Source: an uncultured Lysobacterales bacterium (GTDB lineage: Bacteria; Pseudomonadota; Gammaproteobacteria; Xanthomonadales; SZUA-36). From it: DNA of 5,793 nucleotides. This document shows positions 1 to 5,064 of the stretch, one piece after another. Within the stretch, counting starts at the first letter, position 1. The number at the start of each line of letters is the position of its first letter. Both the position numbers and the translations under genes were made by a program. Location: the NCBI GenBank assembly GCA_937995275.1, contig CALKKN010000199.1:1-5793 (forward strand). Reading direction: 5' to 3'. Under the pieces are notes generated by a model. That model saw only the letters and a program-made list of their open reading frames with translations, did not search any database and had not been told where the DNA came from.

Positions 1-366
1 GAATTCCTGAAGGAGAGCGTCAGGCGCTTCGATCTGACAAAAGAGCAGACAGTAACTTCCTACTACCTTTGTTTATCAGCCATGGTGAGCGTAGGAATCG
101 AAGGGGATGAGGAGAGTTATCAAAGAACTCTGGACAATTACCGCAAGTCTGCCGATGAGTATAGAGAAGACGGTAAGCGCAGCGACTCGATCAGGGAGAA
201 AATACAAAACGAATTCCCAATAGAAGACTTTAAAGACCTCGTCCGGTTGGAGTGCATGGCCGCCTCAGCGTGCGGTGATGACAGTGATGAGTCAAGTCAG
301 CCATTACCTGACGAATTCGAGTCCCGTGTAGCCAAGCTGACAGAAATCTGGGAGATCGTTCCCTGA
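1..366 (+). CDS. Unrecognised acidic protein, 3' part only (open through left edge)
   Basis: The reading frame is open from base 1 to the TGA at 364-366, giving 121 residues, and continues off the left edge, so the true start is not visible. An ATG at 82-84 could start a 94-residue protein, but nothing resembling a Shine-Dalgarno sequence precedes it (cctttgtttatcagcc). The 27 upstream codons read as plausible protein (EFLKESVRRFDLTKEQ...), so I prefer the longer frame. The product is rich in Asp and Glu, probably mostly helical and soluble, with a few scattered cysteines and no signal peptide or membrane segment in the visible part. I recognise no family. Codons such as aga, ata, tta, tca and tgt set it apart from the GC-rich genes to the right, which suggests accessory DNA. 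It converges on the small secreted gene, with 15 bases between the two stop codons. Confidence 0.65.
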   Translation, partial: EFLKESVRRFDLTKEQTVTSYYLCLSAMVSVGIEGDEESYQRTLDNYRKSADEYREDGKRSDSIREKIQNEFPIEDFKDLVRLECMAASACGDDSDESSQPLPDEFESRVAKLTEIWEIVP

Positions 367-381
367 TTAGTGGTCTGGTCC

Positions 382-609
382 TCAACAACTCACATCCCAC
401 CAATAGGTACCATTCTGCTCGAAAACATTATCCCCGTCGGGTTCATTCAGCTCCTTGCATGACTCGAAGTCATCCCCGATGCGTCGCCAGTAGTCGCCCA
501 CCTTCTGCTTGCAACATCCTGAGATAGCAGCTTCTTGTTCCACGGATACATGGGCCCACGAGATACCGCCGAGTGCGATCAGTCCTATTGCGATGACCAA
601 TGCCTTCAT
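382..609 (-). CDS. Small secreted cysteine-containing protein, function unknown
   Basis: This encodes 75 residues. The N-terminus MKALVIAIGLIALGGISWA is a classic Sec signal peptide, with Lys after Met, a hydrophobic core and Ser-Trp-Ala before the likely cleavage site at residue 19. The mature domain of about 56 residues should be periplasmic or secreted. It has four cysteines (C32, C33, C51, C75), enough for two disulfides, and ends in an aromatic, acidic stretch (DGDNVFEQNGTYWWDVSC). There is no lipobox and no recognised catalytic motif. I have a vague memory of similar CC...C...DGD..F...G..WWD..C hypothetical proteins in Gammaproteobacteria but cannot name a family. The ATG at 609 is chosen over an in-frame TTG at 615 because AGAGGA lies 7 bases before the ATG but would abut the TTG. 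It follows clpB on the same strand with a 99-base gap that holds a hairpin, so it is probably transcribed separately. Confidence 0.75.
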   Translation of the reverse strand: MKALVIAIGLIALGGISWAHVSVEQEAAISGCCKQKVGDYWRRIGDDFESCKELNEPDGDNVFEQNGTYWWDVSC

Positions 610-616
610 TTCCAAT

Positions 617-622
617 TCCTCT
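617..622 (-). promoter_or_regulatory. Ribosome-binding site deciding the start of the small secreted gene
   Basis: On the minus strand AGAGGA is followed by 7 bases and then the ATG at 609-607. This spacing is ideal for the ATG and impossible for the in-frame TTG at 615-613, so it sets the start and trims two residues from the longest possible frame. Confidence 0.65.
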
Positions 623-673
623 GTGCGTTAAGCTCAAAATGCTCGAAGAATTTCCCTCTGCCTAGAATAGCAT

Positions 674-700
674 GCGGCCCGGAGCAGAATCTGGGGCCGC
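674..700 (-). terminator. Hairpin downstream of clpB, possible terminator
   Basis: GCGGCCC (674-680) and GGGCCGC (694-700) form a perfect 7-bp GC stem around a 13-base loop, and CAG/CTG within the loop can extend the pairing. It begins 8 bases after the clpB stop codon and lies before the next gene on the strand. No T-run follows it on either strand (the minus strand continues ATGCTATTCTAGG), so it is not a textbook intrinsic terminator. It could instead protect the 3' end of the clpB transcript or assist Rho-dependent ending. Confidence 0.4.
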
Positions 701-708
701 GTTCACAA

Positions 709-3276
709 TCAGTTGAAGACGAACCGCCCCTCCTCGACATCCACCTGGATGGTGTCGCCGCTGGCGAAGTCGCCGGCCAGGATCCGCTGCGCCAGGGGGT
801 TTTCGATCTGGTGCTGGATCGCCCGCTTGAGTGGCCGCGCGCCGTAGACCGGGTCGAACCCGGCATCGGCGAGCAAGTCCAGGGCCGCGTCCGACACCAT
901 CAGCCCGAAGCCGTGGCTCTCCAGCCGCTGGCGCAGGTTGCCGAGCTGGATCACCGCGATCTCCCGGATCTGGTCCGGCTCCAGCGGGTGGAAGACCACC
1001 ATGTCGTCGACGCGGTTGATGAACTCGGGCCGGAAATGCTGGCCAACGACCTCCATGACGGCTTCCTTCATCGCCTCGTAGCCTTCACCCGCCAGCGCCT
1101 GGATACGCTGGGAACCCAGGTTCGACGTCATCACGATGACGGTGTTGCGAAAATCGACCGTGCGGCCCTGCCCGTCGGTCAGGCGGCCGTCGTCCAGCAC
1201 CTGCAGCAGGATGTTGAACACCTCGGGGTGCGCCTTCTCGATCTCGTCCATCAGGATCACCGAATAGGGACGGCGCCGGACCGCCTCGGTCAGGTAACCG
1301 CCCTCCTCGTAACCGACATATCCCGGCGGCGCGCCGATCAGCCGCGCCACGGAGTGTTTTTCCATGAACTCGGACATGTCGATGCGCACCATGGCCTCCT
1401 CGGTGTCGAACATGAATTCGGCCAGCGCCTTGCACAGTTCGGTCTTGCCGACGCCGGTGGGGCCCATGAACAGGAACGAGCCGATCGGCCGGTTGGGGTC
1501 GGAGAGGCCCGCGCGCGAGCGGCGGATGGCGTCGGAGACGGCTTTGACGGCCTCGTCCTGGCCGATCACGCGCTGGTGCAGCGCCTCTTCCATGCGCAGC
1601 AGCTTCTCGCGCTCGCCCTCGAGCATGCGTGACACCGGAATCCCGGTCCAGCGGGACACGACCTCGGCAATCTCGTCTTCTGTCACCCGGTAGCGCAGCA
1701 GCTGGAATTCGGACTGCTCGCCTTTTTCGGCGTCCTCGAGCTGTCTTTCGAGCTCGGGAATCCGCCCGTACTGGAGCTCCGACATGCGGGCCAGGTCCTG
1801 CGCGCGGCGGGCGGTATCCAGTTCGGCCCGCGCCCGCTCGAGTTCTTCCTTGATGTGCGCCGAGCCCTGCACGGCCGCCTTCTCGGATTTCCAGATCTCT
1901 TCGAGATCCGAAAACTCGCGCTCCATCTCAGCGATCTTCGCCTCCACCTCCTCGAGGCGCTTGGCCGACGCTTCGTCGGTCTCCTTCTTCAGCGCCTCGC
2001 GCTGGATCTTCTGCTGGATCAGCCGCCGCTCGAGGCGGTCGAGGGCCTCGGGCTTGGAATCGATTTCCATGCGGATGCGCGAGGCCGCCTCGTCCATCAG
2101 GTCGATGGCCTTGTCCGGGAGTTGACGGTCGCTGATGTAGCGATGGGACAACGTTGCGGCGGCAACCAGCGCCGGGTCGGTGATATCGACGCCGTGATGC
2201 ACCTCGTAACGCTCCTGCAGGCCGCGCAGGATTGCGATCGTGTCCTCCACGGAAGGTTCGCCGACGAACACCTTCTGGAAGCGCCGCTCGAGCGCGGCGT
2301 CCTTCTCGACGTACTTGCGGTATTCGTCAAGCGTGGTCGCGCCGATGCAATGCAACTCGCCGCGCGCGAGCGCCGGCTTCAGCATGTTGCCGGCATCGAT
2401 CGCGCCCTCGGCCTTGCCGGCGCCGACCATGGTGTGCAACTCGTCGATGAACAGGACGATATTGCCCTCCTGCTTGGCCAGGTCGTTGAGCACGGCCTTG
2501 AGCCGCTCCTCGAACTCGCCGCGGTACTTCGCGCCGGCCAGCAGTGCGCCCATGTCCAGGTTGAGCACGCGTTTGCCGCGCAGACCTTCCGGGACCTCGT
2601 CGTTGATGATGCGCTGGGCCAGCCCCTCGACGATAGCGGTCTTGCCCACGCCGGGTTCGCCGATCAGCACGGGGTTGTTCTTGGTCCGGCGCTGCAACAC
2701 CTGGATGCAGCGGCGGATTTCCTCGTCGCGGCCGATGACCGGGTCGAGCTTGCTCTGCTCGGCGCGCTCGGTCAGATCGATCGTGTATTTCTCCAGCGCC
2801 TGCCGGTTTTCCTCGGCGTTGGGATCCACCACCTGCTCGCCGCCGCGCAGTTCGTCGATCGCCTTTTCGACTGCTTCGCGGTTGGCGCCGGCCTGTTTGA
2901 GGATGTCGGCCAGGGCACACTTGACGTCCATGGCCGCCAGAATGAACAGTTCGCTGGCGATGTACTGGTCGCCGCGGGTCTGGGCCAGCTTGTCGGTCAG
3001 GTTGAGGATTTTGACCGTATCGTTGGAGAGGCCGATCTCGCCCTCGGCGCCGCTGACGCGCGGCAGGCTGTCGAGCCGTTCACCGAGTTGCGAGCGCAGC
3101 TGGTTCACGCGCACGCCCGCCCGGGTCAGCAGATGGCGGCTGGCGCCGCCGTCCTGGTCCAACAGGGCGACCATGACGTGTTCGGGCTCGATCAGCTGGT
3201 TGTCCCGCCCCGCCGCCAGGCTTTGCGCGTCCGCCAGTGCCAACTGGAATTTGCTGGTAAGTTTGTCCGTTCTCAT
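709..3276 (-). CDS. clpB: ClpB, Hsp100 protein disaggregase
   Basis: This encodes a cytoplasmic hexameric AAA+ chaperone that works with DnaK/DnaJ/GrpE to thread polypeptides out of aggregates using ATP. Its 855 residues match the usual length (E. coli 857). Domains in order: Clp N-domain about 1-145; NBD1 with Walker A GEPGVGKT 206-213, pore tyrosine Y251, Walker B LFIDE 275-279 and arginine fingers R331/R332; coiled-coil middle domain about 400-530, including Y503; NBD2 with Walker A GPTGVGKT 605-612, pore tyrosine Y653 (GYVG), Walker B ILMDE 674-678, sensor-1 N719 and sensor-2 GAR 812-814. All key residues are present. The middle domain distinguishes it from ClpA, which lacks it, and ClpC, whose M-domain is shorter. 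No IGF/IGL-type ClpP-docking loop was seen. The ATG start has GAGGAA 6 bases upstream and aligns with the normal N-terminus [21 protein letters not shown] sigma32-like promoter precedes it, so heat induction is likely. Confidence 0.99.
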   Translation of the reverse strand: MRTDKLTSKFQLALADAQSLAAGRDNQLIEPEHVMVALLDQDGGASRHLLTRAGVRVNQLRSQLGERLDSLPRVSGAEGEIGLSNDTVKILNLTDKLAQTRGDQYIASELFILAAMDVKCALADILKQAGANREAVEKAIDELRGGEQVVDPNAEENRQALEKYTIDLTERAEQSKLDPVIGRDEEIRRCIQVLQRRTKNNPVLIGEPGVGKTAIVEGLAQRIINDEVPEGLRGKRVLNLDMGALLAGAKYRGEFEERLKAVLNDLAKQEGNIVLFIDELHTMVGAGKAEGAIDAGNMLKPALARGELHCIGATTLDEYRKYVEKDAALERRFQKVFVGEPSVEDTIAILRGLQERYEVHHGVDITDPALVAAATLSHRYISDRQLPDKAIDLMDEAASRIRMEIDSKPEALDRLERRLIQQKIQREALKKETDEASAKRLEEVEAKIAEMEREFSDLEEIWKSEKAAVQGSAHIKEELERARAELDTARRAQDLARMSELQYGRIPELERQLEDAEKGEQSEFQLLRYRVTEDEIAEVVSRWTGIPVSRMLEGEREKLLRMEEALHQRVIGQDEAVKAVSDAIRRSRAGLSDPNRPIGSFLFMGPTGVGKTELCKALAEFMFDTEEAMVRIDMSEFMEKHSVARLIGAPPGYVGYEEGGYLTEAVRRRPYSVILMDEIEKAHPEVFNILLQVLDDGRLTDGQGRTVDFRNTVIVMTSNLGSQRIQALAGEGYEAMKEAVMEVVGQHFRPEFINRVDDMVVFHPLEPDQIREIAVIQLGNLRQRLESHGFGLMVSDAALDLLADAGFDPVYGARPLKRAIQHQIENPLAQRILAGDFASGDTIQVDVEEGRFVFN
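2830..2850 (-). other. Possible internal translation start in clpB (GTG, codon 149)
   Basis: E. coli makes a shorter ClpB isoform lacking the N-domain by starting at the GTG for Val149. Here codon 149 (2832-2830) is also GTG, at exactly the same position counted from the start. The upstream bases read GGCGGCGAGCAG, where E. coli has, from memory, a purine-rich GGAGGTGAAAGC. The start codon is therefore kept but the Shine-Dalgarno match is poorer, so I cannot say whether the short form is made. Confidence 0.35.
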
Positions 3277-3282
3277 TCAGCG

Positions 3283-3288
3283 TTCCTC
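3283..3288 (-). promoter_or_regulatory. clpB ribosome-binding site
   Basis: On the minus strand GAGGAA is followed by CGCTGA and then the clpB ATG, a 6-base spacing. It confirms the chosen start. Confidence 0.75.
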
Positions 3289-3299
3289 GAATCTGTTTA

Positions 3300-3319
3300 G
3301 GCGGCCCGATGGGACCGCC
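3300..3319 (-). promoter_or_regulatory. 5' leader hairpin of clpB
   Basis: GGCGG (3300-3304) pairs with CCGCC (3315-3319), and CCC (3305-3307) pairs with GGG (3311-3313), with one bulged base at 3314 and a 3-base loop. If the promoter call at 3331-3361 is right, this stem sits near the very 5' end of the clpB mRNA, 11 bases upstream of the Shine-Dalgarno sequence. It leaves the ribosome-binding site unpaired, so it looks more like a 5' stability element than a classic RNA thermometer. Its role is inferred. Confidence 0.5.
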
Positions 3320-3330
3320 GTGAATACCTG

Positions 3331-3361
3331 AAAATTGGGGTCTGCGGGGGCGTGAATCAAT
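3331..3361 (-). promoter_or_regulatory. Sigma32-like heat-shock promoter of clpB
   Basis: Reading the minus strand, TTGATT (3360-3355) is followed by 14 bases and then CCCCAATTTT (3340-3331). The established sigma32 (RpoH) pattern is a TTGAAA-type -35 box and a CCCCAT-type -10 box about 13-14 bases apart. The TTGA and CCCCA cores and the spacing fit; the rest of each box deviates. Transcription would start around 3325 and give a leader of about 50 bases. A sigma32 promoter is expected for clpB in Gammaproteobacteria. Confidence 0.6.
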
Positions 3362-3375
3362 CGCAGGCAACCGCT

Positions 3376-3399
3376 GTGGGAGCGGCTTTAGCCGCGATT
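3376..3399. repeat. REP-like palindrome, left outer arm
   Basis: This arm carries the core GAGCGGCTTTAGCCGC, itself a palindrome (GCGGCT/AGCCGC), within a 24-base unit. It matches the inverted copy at 3550-3573 at 23 of 24 positions, differing only at 3378. Sequences of the form GTRGGAGCGGCTTYAGCCGCGA are a well-known repetitive extragenic palindrome class in Pseudomonas, Xanthomonas and relatives, mobilised by RAYT transposases (TnpA-REP). It ends 15 bases from the clpB -35 box. Confidence 0.85.
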
Positions 3400-3411
3400 T
3401 GGATTGGTCCC

Positions 3412-3418
3412 TGCGAAC
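3412..3418 (+). repeat. TGCGAAC direct repeat, left copy (possible target-site duplication)
   Basis: A perfect copy of TGCGAAC recurs in the same orientation at 3536-3542. The two copies bracket the inner palindrome, 9 bases outside its left arm and 1 base outside its right arm. This could be a 7-bp target-site duplication from insertion of 3419-3535 into a pre-existing REP pair. The inner arms are not flush with the repeats, so coincidence is possible. Confidence 0.45.
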
Positions 3419-3427
3419 TCCTGGCAA

Positions 3428-3534
3428 GACCGGTGCCGGATACCTCTTGTCAGGAATGTAGGCTGTACGGAACAGCCTTCAAGCGCCCAGGGATGGCTCG
3501 AGCGTTTCCTGACAAGAGGTATCCGGCATCGGTC
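3428..3534. repeat. Long inner inverted repeat (29-bp arms, 49-bp spacer)
   Basis: The left arm 3428-3456 and right arm 3506-3534 are inverted copies with 28 of 29 positions matching, the exception being 3433 against 3529. The shared core is GGATACCTCTTGTCAGGAA. The 49-base spacer holds its own 7-bp hairpin at 3460-3478. The arms differ in sequence from the outer REP-like arms. No T-run follows either arm, so it is not an obvious bidirectional terminator, and there is no coding potential. It may be a small non-autonomous mobile element or a hairpin repeat family of this genome. Confidence 0.9.
3460..3478. repeat. Central hairpin of the nested palindrome
   Basis: AGGCTGT (3460-3466) and ACAGCCT (3472-3478) form a perfect 7-bp stem with the 5-base loop ACGGA. 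It occupies the left half of the spacer between the inner arms. The right half (3479-3505) shows only imperfect self-complementarity around CCAGGGATGG. Confidence 0.7.
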
Positions 3535-3535
3535 G

Positions 3536-3542
3536 TGCGAAC
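3536..3542 (+). repeat. TGCGAAC direct repeat, right copy (possible target-site duplication)
   Basis: This is the second perfect copy of the 7-mer at 3412-3418, one base beyond the right inner arm. Removing 3419-3542 would leave one copy and join the two REP-like arms into a compact doublet. Confidence 0.45.
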
Positions 3543-3549
3543 ACCCCCC

Positions 3550-3573
3550 AATCGCGGCTAAAGCCGCTCCTAC
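3550..3573. repeat. REP-like palindrome, right outer arm, overlapping the end of dapE
   Basis: This is the inverted copy of the unit at 3376-3399, with 23 of 24 matches. Together the two form a REP doublet (REPIN-like) that could fold into one long hairpin. The dapE stop codon TAG (3572-3570) is formed by the GTAGGAG end of this arm. The dapE transcript would therefore carry the hairpin directly at its stop codon, where it could block 3' exonucleases or reduce read-through into clpB. Confidence 0.85.
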
Positions 3574-4700
3574 GGCAGTATTCGGCGGAGGATGTCGAGG
3601 TAGACGGAGGTGAGACGGTCGAGGTCGAAGACCGGCGTTCGCTCGTCGATCTGGTGGATGCTGCCGTTGAGCAGGCCGAGTTCCAGCACTTCGCTGCCCA
3701 GCGGCGCCAGGAACCTGCCGTCGGACGTGCCGCCGCCGGTGTTCAGTTCCGGCGTGATCCCCAGACCGTCCTCGACGGCGCCGGTCACGGCATCACGGAG
3801 AGCGCCGGCCGGGCTGCGGAAAGGCTCGCCCATGATCGACCACTCGGCTTCGTAATCCTCGATGTCGTGGCGCTGCAGCATCCGCTCCAACCGGTCCCGG
3901 ATCTCGGCAGACGGCGAGCCGGGCCCGTTGCGGAAATTGACCAGCAACTCCACGGAGGCCGGGGTGACATTGCGCGCGCCGGTGCCGCCGCGAATCGAAG
4001 CCACCTGGCAATGGCTGGCGGGAAAGTCGTCGTCGCCCGAATCCCAGTTCGTATCCACGAGTTCGTCGAGAAACGGCGCCAGGCGGTGCACCGGGTTGTC
4101 GAGGTTCTCGGGAAACGCCGAATGGCCCTGCGTACCGTTGACCTGCAGGCGCAGGTGGATCGAGCCGCGCCTGCCGACCCGCACGGTGTCACCGAGCAAC
4201 TCGCGGCTGGACGGTTCGCCGACCAGGCAGTAATCGGGGCGGTGGCCGCGCCGTTTCAGCTCGGCGGCCACGCGGGCGATGCCGTCCACGGCCTCGCCTT
4301 CCTCGTCGCTGGTCAGCAGCAGCCCGATCTGGCCGGCGTGCCCGGGGTGGTCCAACGCAAAAGCCTCGAGCGCCACGACCATGGCCGCGACCGCGCCTTT
4401 CATGTCCGCGACGCCGCGGCCATACAGGTCGCCGTCCTTCTCATCGGGATGGAACGGCAGAAAGGTCCAGCGCTCCTCCGGGCCGGGCGGCACCACGTCG
4501 GTATGACCCAGGAACCACAGGGACGGCGAGCCGCGGCCACGCGTGAGCAGCAGGTTGCTGACCGGACCGCACAGAAACCATTCCGCGTCGAAACCCTGCA
4601 GCAGAAGCCGCTCGCAAATCAGGCGTTGGCAGCCGGCGTCGTCGGGCGTGACGGACGGCCGCGCCACCAGTTCGCGTGTCAGGTCGAGCACCCGCGACAT
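3570..4700 (-). CDS. dapE: DapE, succinyl-diaminopimelate desuccinylase
   Basis: A cytoplasmic di-zinc M20-family hydrolase that converts N-succinyl-LL-2,6-diaminopimelate to LL-diaminopimelate and succinate, supplying lysine and peptidoglycan cross-links. The 376 residues are a normal length. The family zinc ligands are present: H66 (GHTDVVPPG), D99 (GRGVADMKG, bridging), E134 and the preceding catalytic base E133 (SDEEGE), E162 (GEP) and H349 (NGSIHQIDE). H193 in NGTQGHSAFP matches the histidine that completes the partner active site in the dimer. The catalytic domain is split (about 1-178 and 294-376) around the dimerisation lid. The ATG start lies 1 base after the stop of the YffB-like gene; the nearest GAGG is about 11-12 bases upstream, inside that gene, so translational coupling is likely. 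The stop codon lies in a REP-like repeat, yet the C-terminus looks complete. Confidence 0.97.
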   Translation of the reverse strand: MSRVLDLTRELVARPSVTPDDAGCQRLICERLLLQGFDAEWFLCGPVSNLLLTRGRGSPSLWFLGHTDVVPPGPEERWTFLPFHPDEKDGDLYGRGVADMKGAVAAMVVALEAFALDHPGHAGQIGLLLTSDEEGEAVDGIARVAAELKRRGHRPDYCLVGEPSSRELLGDTVRVGRRGSIHLRLQVNGTQGHSAFPENLDNPVHRLAPFLDELVDTNWDSGDDDFPASHCQVASIRGGTGARNVTPASVELLVNFRNGPGSPSAEIRDRLERMLQRHDIEDYEAEWSIMGEPFRSPAGALRDAVTGAVEDGLGITPELNTGGGTSDGRFLAPLGSEVLELGLLNGSIHQIDERTPVFDLDRLTSVYLDILRRILP

Positions 4701-4701
4701 G

Positions 4702-5064
4702 TCAGATGTAATCCTCGAGGCTTTCGGGGTCGAAGCCTACGTCGAGTATCGTATTACTCTCGGTGATGACGGGCCGCTTGAGCAGCGTCGGATGCTCCAG
4801 CAGCAGGTCCTGCGGTTCCGAATCCGCCAGTCGCTTTTTCGCCCCCGGCAGTTGCCGCCAGGTGGTGCTGCGGCGATTGACCAGGTAGGGTCCATGGGCG
4901 GACGCCAGCCACGAGCCGAGCAGCGCCGCATCGAGCCCCTCGTCGCGCACGTCGTGGAAGCTGTGGGGCACGCGGCGGGTGTCCAGCCAGCGAAGCGTGT
5001 GCCCACAGCTGTCGCAATTCCGGATGCCGTATACGTGCAGGTGAATGCGGTCCTTATTCAACAT
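4702..5064 (-). CDS. yffB: YffB-type ArsC/Spx-like thioredoxin-fold protein
   Basis: A 120-residue member of the ArsC/Spx/YffB family. Visible motifs are [10 protein letters not shown] at the N-terminus (family pattern YGIxxCD), [20 protein letters not shown] (residues 63-73), the PTLLKRPVI segment (92-100) and a closing VGF. These are the signatures of YffB rather than true arsenate reductase. Structural work on a Pseudomonas homologue suggested a glutathione-dependent thiol reductase, but the physiological role is unsettled. Here C17 is followed by C20, giving a Spx-like CxxC where the YffB proteins I recall have only the first cysteine. The ATG at 5064 overlaps the dapD end by 11 bases. 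No strong Shine-Dalgarno precedes it, so it probably depends on ribosomes finishing dapD. The frame stays open upstream to 5385, but that part is dapD read out of frame. E. coli also places yffB directly before dapE. Confidence 0.88.
   Translation of the reverse strand: MLNKDRIHLHVYGIRNCDSCGHTLRWLDTRRVPHSFHDVRDEGLDAALLGSWLASAHGPYLVNRRSTTWRQLPGAKKRLADSEPQDLLLEHPTLLKRPVITESNTILDVGFDPESLEDYI

Noticed and set aside
1..6. The window begins exactly with an EcoRI site (GAATTC), suggesting a cloned restriction fragment
   Set aside because: The same site recurs inside the window (for example near 211, 313 and 1411) and the right end is not an EcoRI site, so the left edge gives no reliable information.
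1855..3300. Long plus-strand open frames opposite clpB (also 535-1632 and 2240-3331)
   Set aside because: The minus strand here encodes an unmistakable ClpB. The antisense frames are low-complexity Arg/Ala/Leu/Asp/Gln-type translations expected from high third-position GC, with no recognisable motifs.
3300..3319. RNA thermometer (ROSE or fourU type) in the clpB leader
   Set aside because: The hairpin does not include the Shine-Dalgarno sequence or start codon, and no complementary UUUU or UGCU-type segment was seen pairing with GAGGAA.
3376..3573. CRISPR array or integron attC site
   Set aside because: The repeats are one inverted pair inside another, not regularly spaced direct repeats. 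No cas gene or integrase and no attC-type R/L boxes were seen.
3352..3613. Small plus-strand open frames in the clpB-dapE spacer
   Set aside because: They are built from the inverted repeats, overlap each other in two frames, and show no ribosome-binding site or recognisable protein sequence.
3654..4766. 370-residue plus-strand open frame opposite dapE
   Set aside because: It is a shadow of dapE: the composition is typical of antisense GC-rich DNA, no domain is visible, and it covers a gene whose catalytic residues are all intact.
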